DNA of 64,000 nt from Buttiauxella sp965119215 (lineage in GTDB: Bacteria > Pseudomonadota > Gammaproteobacteria > Enterobacterales > Enterobacteriaceae), in contig CBCPKK010000012.1 in NCBI GenBank assembly GCA_965119215.1, forward strand, positions 62,001 through 126,000. The letters run 5' to 3'. The notes beneath the pieces are model-generated. The model was not told the origin of the DNA. It searched no databases and worked only from the letters and a program-made list of their open reading frames with translations. Both the position numbers and the translations under genes were made by a program. Positions 52,779 through 60,939 of this stretch are shown one piece after another; the stretch's first letter is position 1, and the number at the start of each line of letters is the position of its first letter.

Positions 52779-53948
52779 CTATTGCCCGTCCAGACCACGG
52801 ATAGGTTTAATCGTTGACCATGCCCGGCAAGATGGGCAATGCCAGTACATAGTAAAGGCGGTGAAACCACATTTTTGGCAGCGATAACGTGGTTTGGTAC
52901 GCACCTGTTCGCCAACCATATCACGCAGTACCATCAAACTTTCTTTTGCACGCCCTTCTTCCGCTTCCTGCAAGTGATAATCCATCAGACGATGGAACAC
53001 ACGCATGGTTGGGTGACGCTGGAGCTGGCGGTTGATATAAACCTGCGCGACTTCAGATCCTTCTTTATGTTCAAGGATTTCGGCCAGCATCAGTTCTGCA
53101 CCCGCACCGGTATTCTCTTCAACACACCGTTTTAAGAACGCTTCCCACTCTTGCGGTTTGTTTAGCTGCAGATAGCACGTTTGCAGCATTTCCAGGGTTT
53201 CGCTGACTAATTCGCTGTCTTGATCAATGACGAGCTGGAGTGACTCAACGGCTTTGGCATACTCATTACGCGCCATGAAAATACGGCCCATCATGATAGA
53301 AATTCGTGCGCAATTTTTGTCTGCCGCAGCCCCTTTCTTCAGCAGTGACATTGCACGATCGAGATCGTCGCTCGCCATCAGTTGCAGGGCTTGTTCACAG
53401 TAGAAATGGGCAATTTCGGTGCGCTGTTTGTCTTTGCCAAGTTTTACCAGTCGCTCCGCCACATCAATGGCTTTTTGCCAGTCGCTGGTTGCCTGGTGGA
53501 TAAGCAGCAATTGTTGCAACGCGCCAATGCGGAAATCTGTTTCATCAATCAGCTGCGCGAACATATCTTCGGCGCGGTCATACAAACCGGCAGCCATATA
53601 GTCGCGCCCCAGCTGTTGTACCGCCAGCAGACGCTGTTCGTAGGTTAACGAGGCACTTTCCATTAAGGATTGGTGGATACGGATGGCGCGGTCTACTTCA
53701 CCACGGGAACGGAACAGGTTACCCAGCGTGAGGTGTGCCTCAACGGTGCTGGTGTCCTCCTTGAGCATATCAAGGAATAAATCCACCGCTTTATCTTGCT
53801 GGTTAGACAGCAAGAAGTTCACCCCCGCCACATAGTCACGCGACAGGCGGTTAGCTTCTTGTTGCTTATCTTGCTGCGCGCTTCTGCGCCCCATATACCA
53901 GCCATAGGCGGCGGCAATAGGCAACAGCAGAAACAACAATTCCAGCAT
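52779..53948 (-). CDS. lapB: LapB (YciM), regulator of LPS synthesis
   Basis: 389 aa. An N-terminal membrane anchor (MLELLFLLLPIAAAYGWYMG), a chain of TPR repeats (about 35-340) and a C-terminal rubredoxin-like zinc module with two Cys pairs (YRCQKCGFT; WHCPSCRAW). LapB guides FtsH degradation of LpxC and answers to PbgA/YejM. Starts 6 nt after lapA. Confidence 0.97.
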   Translation of the reverse strand: MLELLFLLLPIAAAYGWYMGRRSAQQDKQQEANRLSRDYVAGVNFLLSNQQDKAVDLFLDMLKEDTSTVEAHLTLGNLFRSRGEVDRAIRIHQSLMESASLTYEQRLLAVQQLGRDYMAAGLYDRAEDMFAQLIDETDFRIGALQQLLLIHQATSDWQKAIDVAERLVKLGKDKQRTEIAHFYCEQALQLMASDDLDRAMSLLKKGAAADKNCARISIMMGRIFMARNEYAKAVESLQLVIDQDSELVSETLEMLQTCYLQLNKPQEWEAFLKRCVEENTGAGAELMLAEILEHKEGSEVAQVYINRQLQRHPTMRVFHRLMDYHLQEAEEGRAKESLMVLRDMVGEQVRTKPRYRCQKCGFTAFTMYWHCPSCRAWSTIKPIRGLDGQ

Positions 53949-53954
53949 GGCAGA

Positions 53955-54260
53955 TTATTCCTTCACAGCCGGTACAACCACTGTGGTAGCGCCAGATTCT
54001 GTCGTGATTTGCTGCTCGAGGCGCTTGATCTTGCGATCGGCACGAGCAAGCGAAACACGCAAGCGCAACCAAAACAGGCCGCAAATCACCCAGCCCAGTA
54101 AAAAACCGGCAGCAAAAAGAGTCGCCAGTAATGTGGAGACACGGTATTCGCCTTGTGCCAGCAGATAGTTGAAATTAACGACCTGATCGTTTTGCGCGCC
54201 CAAAGTGACAGAAATCACAAAAATCGCTAGCACCAGTAAGAAAATGAATAAATATTTCAC
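53955..54260 (-). CDS. lapA: LapA (YciS), inner-membrane partner of LapB
   Basis: 101 aa from GTG 54260 (MKYLFIFLLVLAIFVISVTL), with GGGAAG upstream; the ATG at 54275 would add five non-matching residues. Two membrane helices (1-21, about 40-63) and a coiled-coil tail (LARADRKIKRLEQQI). DUF1049 family. Confidence 0.95.
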   Translation of the reverse strand: MKYLFIFLLVLAIFVISVTLGAQNDQVVNFNYLLAQGEYRVSTLLATLFAAGFLLGWVICGLFWLRLRVSLARADRKIKRLEQQITTESGATTVVVPAVKE

Positions 54261-54397
54261 ATTACTTCCCGTCATGTGGTCTTGCGACTCAATTATGCCC
54301 TAATGCTTTCTAACGGTATAAATTACCATTTCCCGGTTGTTCGGGGAATCCATTAGCGGCGTCCAATTCATAAGAAATGGGGATTAAATCAATAAAC

Positions 54398-55165
54398 TCA
54401 AGCTTCGGCGTCTCGTTCGGCTATTTCGTCAGCTTCCTGCGGTGGCGGCGATAACGGACCGCATATTTTTTGAGCAAGCCAGGTGGCTAATGTTATCAAT
54501 ATCCAGGATATCAACGTGGCGACCACTAAATCGCGCGGCCAATGCATGCCGAGCAGCAACCGACTCCCCATCACACCCGTTGCCCAAACCAATAATAATG
54601 CGATGGTCCAGGTGCGGCGGCGTGGCCATAACAACCCGACACCTAATAATGCCCAACTCGCCGCAAACATGGTATGCCCAGAAGGAAACGCAAAACCGGT
54701 TTCTTTTTGCCAGTGTTTACGCAACCAGCCCGGTACATCAGGCTGAGTCTCAAGCTGGCTTTTTACCAGTTCGCTACGCTGCTTACGTTTTAAATTGTAG
54801 AACTCATCTGTCGGAATATTTTGTGTTTTCTCAAGCCATACGACAAAAGGACGAGGTTCTTGCACTTTATCTTTAATCACTGATTTAACGCCCTGCCCGA
54901 TAAGGATAGCCGCGCCAAGAATAGCAAATAGCATGATGGCTGCTTTTAAGCGAAACCTCAGACACCACAAAAACCAGCCGCACAGCAGGACATGGGTAAT
55001 GATACCCCAGGGTTGAGTCACCGTTTCTGTCACCCAATACATCATTTTTAGCCAGGCACTGTGCCCACCAGGCGCCCACTGCCAACCTGAAATCGATACG
55101 GTTAACGGCATAACTAAAAGTAGCCCGGCCCCGATTGTCGTTCGTTTCGCTATTGCCCGCATCAC
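54398..55165 (-). CDS. pgpB: PgpB, phosphatidylglycerophosphatase B / undecaprenyl pyrophosphate phosphatase
   Basis: A 255-aa PAP2-family membrane phosphatase. Motif 1 VKSVIKDKVQEPRPF, motif 2 FPSGHT and motif 3 SRLLLGMHWPRDLV are complete. It dephosphorylates PGP and C55-PP at the periplasmic face. Divergent from ribA. Confidence 0.95.
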   Translation of the reverse strand: MMRAIAKRTTIGAGLLLVMPLTVSISGWQWAPGGHSAWLKMMYWVTETVTQPWGIITHVLLCGWFLWCLRFRLKAAIMLFAILGAAILIGQGVKSVIKDKVQEPRPFVVWLEKTQNIPTDEFYNLKRKQRSELVKSQLETQPDVPGWLRKHWQKETGFAFPSGHTMFAASWALLGVGLLWPRRRTWTIALLLVWATGVMGSRLLLGMHWPRDLVVATLISWILITLATWLAQKICGPLSPPPQEADEIAERDAEA

Positions 55166-55370
55166 TTATCCTTATGCAATTTGAACGTTAAGAATACCTG
55201 AAAAAACGCACCGAAGGGAAAACGAGGAATCGTACTAAGCGTAAAAATAGGAGTGTACCCAGTCTATTAGGTGAAGTGCCCGGCGTTGTGGCAAAATAGC
55301 CAGTAGTAATTAAACAAGCCAGAAAGCTGGCAGGCACGCTGAGTGCCAATATAAGTACCTGGAGAATCAC

Positions 55371-55964
55371 ATGCAGCTTAAACGTGTGGCAGAAGCCAAA
55401 CTGCCAACCCCATGGGGCGATTTCCTGATGGTGGGCTTTGAAGAACTGGCAACCGGACAAGATCACGTTGCTCTGGTTTTTGGCGATATTACGGGAAATG
55501 ACTCTGTTCTGGCGCGCGTACATTCAGAGTGTTTGACGGGTGATGCCCTGTTCAGCCTGCGCTGCGATTGCGGTTTCCAGCTTGAAGCGGCGTTGAGCCA
55601 GATTGCTGAAGAAGGACGCGGAATATTGCTGTACCACCGCCAGGAAGGCCGTAACATTGGTTTGCTCAACAAAATCCGCGCCTACGCATTACAAGATAAA
55701 GGCTACGATACCGTTGAAGCGAACCACCAGCTCGGTTTTGCCGCCGATGAGCGCGACTTCACGCTCTGTGCGGACATGTTTAAACTATTAGGTGTCGATG
55801 CCGTACGTTTGCTGACTAACAACCCGCAAAAGGTAGAAATTTTGACCGAAGCGGGCATTAATATCATTGAACGTGTGCCGCTAATTGTAGGTCGAAACCC
55901 AAAGAACGCGCATTACCTGGATACCAAGGCGGCCAAAATGGGCCATTTGCTGTCAGAAGATTAA
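55371..55964 (+). CDS. ribA: RibA, GTP cyclohydrolase II
   Basis: 197 aa. Zinc ligands in HSECLTGDALFSLRCDCGFQ (C-x10-C-x-C), catalytic region YHRQEGRNIGLLNKIRAY and LGVDAVRLLTNNPQK. First step of riboflavin synthesis. GGAG stands upstream of the ATG. Confidence 0.98.
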   Translation: MQLKRVAEAKLPTPWGDFLMVGFEELATGQDHVALVFGDITGNDSVLARVHSECLTGDALFSLRCDCGFQLEAALSQIAEEGRGILLYHRQEGRNIGLLNKIRAYALQDKGYDTVEANHQLGFAADERDFTLCADMFKLLGVDAVRLLTNNPQKVEILTEAGINIIERVPLIVGRNPKNAHYLDTKAAKMGHLLSED

Positions 55965-55970
55965 GTGTTT

Positions 55971-55998
55971 TTCTCCCCCATCGCTGGGGGAGAATTTT
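55971..55998 (+). terminator. ribA / acnA convergent terminator
   Basis: A perfect 10-bp stem TTCTCCCCCA / TGGGGGAGAA with loop TCGC, followed by TTTT on the plus strand and an A-rich left flank that gives U on the minus strand. Confidence 0.9.
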
Positions 55999-56000
55999 CT

Positions 56001-58676
56001 CTAATTCAGCATGTTGCGAATCACATAGTGCAAAATGCCGTCATTTTTGAAATACGTCAGTTCATTGCCGGTATCAATTCGGCAGCGGCACTCAACCACC
56101 TCTTTTCTACCATCAGCAAACGTTAATGACACCGGAACCGTTGCACCTGGGGTTAGGTCATTAAGCCCACTGATATCAATAAACTCCTCTCCGGTTAGCC
56201 CTAACGTTTTGCGTGTCACGCCTTGCGGAAACTCCAGCGGTAAAATGCCCATACCAATCAGGTTCGAACGGTGAATACGCTCGAATGATTCAGCAATAAC
56301 CACTCGCACGCCAAGCAGGCGTGGTCCTTTCGCCGCCCAGTCACGGCTGGAACCTGATCCATATTCTTTACCTGCGAAAACGGCCAGCGGGATGCCCTTC
56401 TCCTGATAACGCATCGCGGCATCATAAATAGAGATCACTTCATCACCCGGTAGCAGTCGTGTCATGCCGCCTTCAACTCCCGGCACCATTTCGTTACGAA
56501 TACGGATGTTCGCAAACGTTCCGCGCATCATCACTTCATGGTTGCCCCTGCGCGAGCCGTAGGAGTTAAAGTCTTTGCGTTCTACACCGTGATTTTGCAG
56601 GTAGCGCCCGGCTGGGCTGTCGGGTTTGATGCTCCCCGCAGGCGAGATATGGTCAGTGGTGACCGAATCACCAAGCATTGCCAGAACGCGGGCACCATGA
56701 ATATCTTGCACCGGTTTAGGCGTGGCTTCCATATCGTCAAAGAATGGCGACAGGCGGATGTAGGTGGAGTCACTTTGCCAGCCGTAAGTGTCTGAACGAT
56801 CGACCTCAATGTTGCGCCATTCCGGCGTGCCTTCGAAGACTTCAGCGTATTCTTTGTGGAACATTTCCGTGGAAACTTGTGCAACAGCACGGGCGATTTC
56901 CTGGCTGCTCGGCCAAATATCTTTCAGATAAACCGGGTCACCTTTTTTATCATGCCCGAGCGGATCGGTCGTCAGATTAACGTTCATGTTCCCCGCGAGC
57001 GCATACGCCACCACCAGCGGCGGTGATGCCAGCCAGTTCGTCTTCACCAGCGGATGAATACGCCCTTCAAAGTTACGGTTTCCGGACAGTACCGCACCGA
57101 CAGTAAGATCGCCCTTCTTGATAGCCTGCTCGATTGGATCGGGCAACGGCCCGGAGTTACCAATACAGGTCGTACAGCCATAACCCACCAGATTAAAACC
57201 TAACTCGTCGAGATAAGGCGTGAATCCAGCTTTAGCCAGATAATCCGAAACCACTTTCGAGCCAGGTGCCAGAGACGCTTTCACCCATGGCTGGCGTTTT
57301 AAGCCCAATGTCACCGCTTTTTTGGCCAGCAGACCTGCCGCCATCAGGACGCTTGGGTTTGAAGTGTTGGTACAGGATGTGATTGCGGAAATGACGACAG
57401 CGCCATCAGGCAACTGATATTGTTGACCGCCCATGGTGTAGTCAACCGGAGCACGATCTTTTTGGGTAGTGTTAAGCTCCAGCTCATTGCTGGCGTTAAA
57501 TGCTTTTGGAACATCTCCCAGCGGGACGCGATCCTGCGGGCGTTTCGGCCCTGCCAGGCTTGCTTCAACTTCATTCATATCCAGCGCAAGTGTGCTGGTG
57601 AAGACAGGCTCATCGCCAGTATTTCGCCACATCCCCTGCACTTTTGCATAGGCTTCAACCAACGCAATTTGTTCTTCGCTTCTGCCGCTCAGACGCATGT
57701 AGTCCAGCGTCACGCCATCAATCGGGAAGAAACCGCAGGTCGCGCCATATTCAGGCGCCATATTCGCGATTGTCGCGCGGTCGGCCAATGGCAGAGAATC
57801 CAGGCCGTCGCCGTAAAACTCAACAAATTTACCGACAACACCATGTTTACGCAGCATTTGTGTGACTGTTAGCACAAGATCAGTCGCGGTAATACCTTCC
57901 CCCAGTTTGCCATCAAGTTTAAAGCCTACGACATCTGGGATCAGCATCGAAACAGGCTGGCCTAACATGGCTGCTTCCGCTTCAATACCACCGACGCCCC
58001 ACCCTAATACGCCAAGACCATTAATCATGGTGGTGTGGGAATCCGTACCGACCAGCGTGTCGGGATAAGCTACCAGCTCATCACCCTGCATTTCACTCCA
58101 CACCGCTTTGCCGAGGTATTCCAGATTAACCTGGTGACAAATACCCGTACCCGGCGGCACTACGCTAAAACGGCTGAAGGCTTGCTGGCCCCAGCGCAGG
58201 AAGACATAGCGTTCGTGGTTACGTTCCATTTCAAGACGAACGTTTTCTTCGAAAGCGTCGTCGTCACCGAAATGATCGACAGTCACGGAGTGGTCAATAA
58301 CCAGGTCGACAGGTGAAAGTGGATTTACTTTGGCGACATCACCACCAAGACGTTTTACGGCTTCCCGCATGGCGGCTAAATCAACCACCGCAGGGACACC
58401 CGTAAAGTCCTGCATCAGGACACGTGCCGGTCGATAGGCAATTTCTCGATTGGCATGTGCGTCTTTCAGCCAGCCGGCCAACGCATGGATATCGTCTTGA
58501 GTAACGGAGTCTTCATCCTGCCAACGCAGCAGGTTTTCGAGCAGAACTTTTAGCGACTTGGGTAAACGAGTGATATCCCCAAGTTCCTTTGCGGCCAGCG
58601 GCAAGCTGTAATAGTGATAGGTTTTATTCAGCGCCTGTAAAGTGTCCTTACTGGCCTCTCGTAGGGTTAACGACAT
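56001..58676 (-). CDS. acnA: AcnA, aconitate hydratase A
   Basis: 891 aa, E. coli length. Cluster Cys residues in ISAITSCTNTSNPS and GCTTCIGNSGPLPD. VPAVVDLAAMREAVKRLGGD and GSSRDWAAKGP are typical of the AcnA/IRP branch. Stationary-phase and oxidative-stress aconitase (SoxS/RpoS in E. coli). Confidence 0.98.
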   Translation of the reverse strand: MSLTLREASKDTLQALNKTYHYYSLPLAAKELGDITRLPKSLKVLLENLLRWQDEDSVTQDDIHALAGWLKDAHANREIAYRPARVLMQDFTGVPAVVDLAAMREAVKRLGGDVAKVNPLSPVDLVIDHSVTVDHFGDDDAFEENVRLEMERNHERYVFLRWGQQAFSRFSVVPPGTGICHQVNLEYLGKAVWSEMQGDELVAYPDTLVGTDSHTTMINGLGVLGWGVGGIEAEAAMLGQPVSMLIPDVVGFKLDGKLGEGITATDLVLTVTQMLRKHGVVGKFVEFYGDGLDSLPLADRATIANMAPEYGATCGFFPIDGVTLDYMRLSGRSEEQIALVEAYAKVQGMWRNTGDEPVFTSTLALDMNEVEASLAGPKRPQDRVPLGDVPKAFNASNELELNTTQKDRAPVDYTMGGQQYQLPDGAVVISAITSCTNTSNPSVLMAAGLLAKKAVTLGLKRQPWVKASLAPGSKVVSDYLAKAGFTPYLDELGFNLVGYGCTTCIGNSGPLPDPIEQAIKKGDLTVGAVLSGNRNFEGRIHPLVKTNWLASPPLVVAYALAGNMNVNLTTDPLGHDKKGDPVYLKDIWPSSQEIARAVAQVSTEMFHKEYAEVFEGTPEWRNIEVDRSDTYGWQSDSTYIRLSPFFDDMEATPKPVQDIHGARVLAMLGDSVTTDHISPAGSIKPDSPAGRYLQNHGVERKDFNSYGSRRGNHEVMMRGTFANIRIRNEMVPGVEGGMTRLLPGDEVISIYDAAMRYQEKGIPLAVFAGKEYGSGSSRDWAAKGPRLLGVRVVIAESFERIHRSNLIGMGILPLEFPQGVTRKTLGLTGEEFIDISGLNDLTPGATVPVSLTFADGRKEVVECRCRIDTGNELTYFKNDGILHYVIRNMLN

Positions 58677-58856
58677 AGCTCCTCCTTAAATTCCAGGGAT
58701 AGCGGTATCCCTGACGAAGATCAGGGACAGTATTAAAGATAACACAAAGATGTCGTAACGATTTGATAACAACCCGAATTGATAAATCAGAGGGTGTACA
58801 CACAAAGGAGGAAGGATTTGATGACACCCCGGCGCAGGCCAGGGTGTAGGGAATAA

Positions 58857-58955
58857 TTAGTTTGCCAGCATCCAGACCATTTGCGCCCAAAAAACAAACG
58901 AAACGGTAAACACACTGAGCCATGACCAGTATTTGACGCTACGGTAAGTATTCAT
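58857..58955 (-). CDS. ymiC: YmiC, 32-aa membrane-associated small protein
   Basis: MNTYRSVKYWSWLSVFTVSF then VFWAQMVWMLAN: one aromatic-rich membrane helix. The KYWSW-x-x-x-F-x-x-S-x-x-FWA pattern matches E. coli YmiC as I recall it. GAGAGTGG upstream. Third gene of ymiA-yciX-ymiC between cysB and acnA. Function unknown. Confidence 0.8.
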   Translation of the reverse strand: MNTYRSVKYWSWLSVFTVSFVFWAQMVWMLAN

Positions 58956-59115
58956 AAGCCACTCTCTTATTACTTTGTAAACACTATGACTGAATAACTA
59001 ATCAGCCTCTTAAATTTGCTGTGTGTAGTGATTACTTAAAGAGTGTGCTGTTAACCACGTTTAATTAAAAAGTGTGATTAACCGCAAGTTAAATTAAAGT
59101 AAATGAAAATAACAC

Positions 59116-59286
59116 TTATTGTTTTATATGATCGTCTGTTGAAAACAGTTCGATAAAATCTTTTTGCTGTTTAGTCAGCTGCCACGACTCCGGAATGTTA
59201 ACTTCTCCAGCACTCGCCTCTTGCAGTGGCTTGTCATCTTGTTGATGTACAGCTTTCTGCACTTGCGTTTGGTTAAGGGTTGTCAT
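59116..59286 (-). CDS. yciX: YciX-like small soluble protein
   Basis: 56 aa from ATG 59286 (MTTLNQTQVQKAVHQQDDKP), 2 nt after the ymiA stop. Hydrophilic, no membrane segment, ends QLTKQQKDFIELFSTDDHIK. Position between ymiA and ymiC identifies it as the yciX counterpart. Function unknown. Confidence 0.75.
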   Translation of the reverse strand: MTTLNQTQVQKAVHQQDDKPLQEASAGEVNIPESWQLTKQQKDFIELFSTDDHIKQ

Positions 59287-59288
59287 GT

Positions 59289-59429
59289 TTACCCCCAAAA
59301 ATGCCAGGCTGCCAGTGCAACAACTAGCCAGAACAGACCTGATACGAGAAACACCGCCATCCAGGCTTTACGCTTAAGCCCAGTTTCCCTTTGCGGTTCT
59401 TCACTTCCTGAAGGCATTGCTAACCTCAT
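59289..59429 (-). CDS. ymiA: YmiA, 46-aa single-pass membrane protein
   Basis: Starts MRLAMPSGSEEPQRETGLKR, then KAWMAVFLVSGLFWLVVALA and a WHFWG end. Length (46 aa), the MRLAMPSG start and the KRKAW helix match E. coli YmiA. First gene of the small-protein operon; its TAA is followed after 2 nt by the yciX ATG. Confidence 0.87.
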   Translation of the reverse strand: MRLAMPSGSEEPQRETGLKRKAWMAVFLVSGLFWLVVALAAWHFWG

Positions 59430-59766
59430 ACAATCGGCACCACTTATCATAAAACCCTAAACAATCGGTATAATTAATCGCCAGCTGGGATTAATCCTAA
59501 AGAAACTCTAGTACAAAAGCTAGCGAAATTGCTCCCTCATTGCAGGAAAAGATTTAATCTTTTGACCTCAAATATATAATTGAAACAATAAATTTGCGCA
59601 GTGGTTAATTATTATCTACGTTTGTCGCTTTATTGAGACAGATTAACCACTTAAATAGAGTGGTTAATTAAACTGCGAGGGATATTTAATACGGAGAGGA
59701 TTAACACATATTCTTTAATGCAAATGAGAAAAGGTATCTTTCGTAAAGAAAAGATACCTTCAGGTA
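59430..59766. other. AT-rich region between the ymiA operon and cysB
   Basis: 337 bp without a credible gene. Holds the ymiA promoter, the cysB terminator (59731-59760) and three copies of GTGGTTAA/TTAACCAC at 59601, 59643 (inverted) and 59660. Confidence 0.6.
59731..59760 (-). terminator. cysB terminator
   Basis: A perfect 11-bp stem AAGGTATCTTT / AAAGATACCTT with an 8-nt loop, followed on the minus strand by TTTTCTC. Confidence 0.85.
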
Positions 59767-60741
59767 TTATTTGGCTGGTAACTTAATATCTTTGAACATC
59801 GCTTCAATATCTTCGTTAGAGCGCAATGCTACGGCGGTATCAACCACATCACGAGTCAGGTGCGGCGCGAAACGCTGAATAAAATCATACATGTAACTGC
59901 GCAAGAAGGTGCTGCGGCGGAAACCAATTTTGGTGGTGCTGTGGCTGAACACGCCCTGCGCTTCAATACGCACCAGATCCGGGTCCGACACTGGGTCAAC
60001 CGCCATACTGGCGATTACACCAACCCCTAGCCCCAGACGCACGTAAGTTTTAATCACATCAGCATCTGTCGCTGTAAACACAATACGCGGCGTTAAACCG
60101 GCACGATTAAATGCGGTATCCAGCTCAGAACGCCCAGTGAAACCAAAGGTGTACGTTACCAGCGGATACTGCGCCAGTTCTTCGATAGAAACAGATTCTT
60201 TTGACGCTAATGGGTGGTCCGGCGTGACGACAATTGAGCGGTTCCAGTGGTAGCACGGCAGCATCACCAAATCATCGTAAAGATGTAACGCTTCGGTCGC
60301 TATCGCAAAGTCTGCATTGCCTTTAGACACCGCTTCAGCGATTTGCGTAGGTGAACCCTGATGCATATGCAGCGAGACACGAGGATAGCGCTCAATGAAC
60401 CCTTTAATTACATTGGGCAGTGCGTAGCGCGCCTGTGTATGAGTCGTAGCGACATACAGCGAGCCTTTGTCAGGCCAGGTGTGCTCGCCAGCAACTGCCT
60501 TGATAGCATCCACTTTTGAGAGCACTTCACGGGCAATACGAATAATCTCCTGCCCGGCTGGCGTGACCTGAGTCAGGTGTTTGCCGCTACGCGCAAAGAT
60601 CTGAATCCCCAGTTCATCTTCTAACATACGAACTTGCTTACTGATCCCCGGCTGAGAAGTGTAAAGCCCTTCTGCCGTCGACGATACGTTGAGGTTGTGG
60701 TTGACCACCTCTACGATATAACGAAGTTGCTGTAGTTTCAT
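59767..60741 (-). CDS. cysB: CysB, LysR-type activator of the cysteine regulon
   Basis: 324 aa. HTH MKLQQLRYIVEVVNHNLNVS with STAEGLYTSQPGISKQVRML. The N-acetylserine/sulfate-binding domain includes VATTHTQARYALPNVIKGFI and TYTFGFTGRSELDTAF. Activates sulfate uptake and reduction genes when inducer signals low cysteine. Confidence 0.98.
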   Translation of the reverse strand: MKLQQLRYIVEVVNHNLNVSSTAEGLYTSQPGISKQVRMLEDELGIQIFARSGKHLTQVTPAGQEIIRIAREVLSKVDAIKAVAGEHTWPDKGSLYVATTHTQARYALPNVIKGFIERYPRVSLHMHQGSPTQIAEAVSKGNADFAIATEALHLYDDLVMLPCYHWNRSIVVTPDHPLASKESVSIEELAQYPLVTYTFGFTGRSELDTAFNRAGLTPRIVFTATDADVIKTYVRLGLGVGVIASMAVDPVSDPDLVRIEAQGVFSHSTTKIGFRRSTFLRSYMYDFIQRFAPHLTRDVVDTAVALRSNEDIEAMFKDIKLPAK

Positions 60742-60886
60742 GGCGTTCCATCCGCAGTAAAAACAGCCCCGACACGAACAACGGCGGGGATCAGGCGAGG
60801 TAAAATTCTCTTAAGCCACTATATCAGTTATACCCTATTTGTATAGTTTGAAAGAAAAAATAATAATCAGGTTATATAAGAGGATA

Positions 60887-60916
60887 TAAAAAAGCCGGAG
60901 CATCGGCTCCGGCTTT
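60887..60916 (-). terminator. topA terminator
   Basis: A perfect 10-bp stem AAAGCCGGAG / CTCCGGCTTT with loop CATCGG, followed by U-rich sequence on the minus strand, 23 nt past topA. Confidence 0.88.
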
Positions 60917-60939
60917 CAACGCTAAAGGACTAAAGGCGG

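Noticed and set aside
58648..58923. 91-aa minus-strand ORF overlapping the acnA start
   Set aside because: It is out of frame with both ymiC and acnA, overlaps both and has no ribosome site; the 32-aa ymiC frame explains the region.
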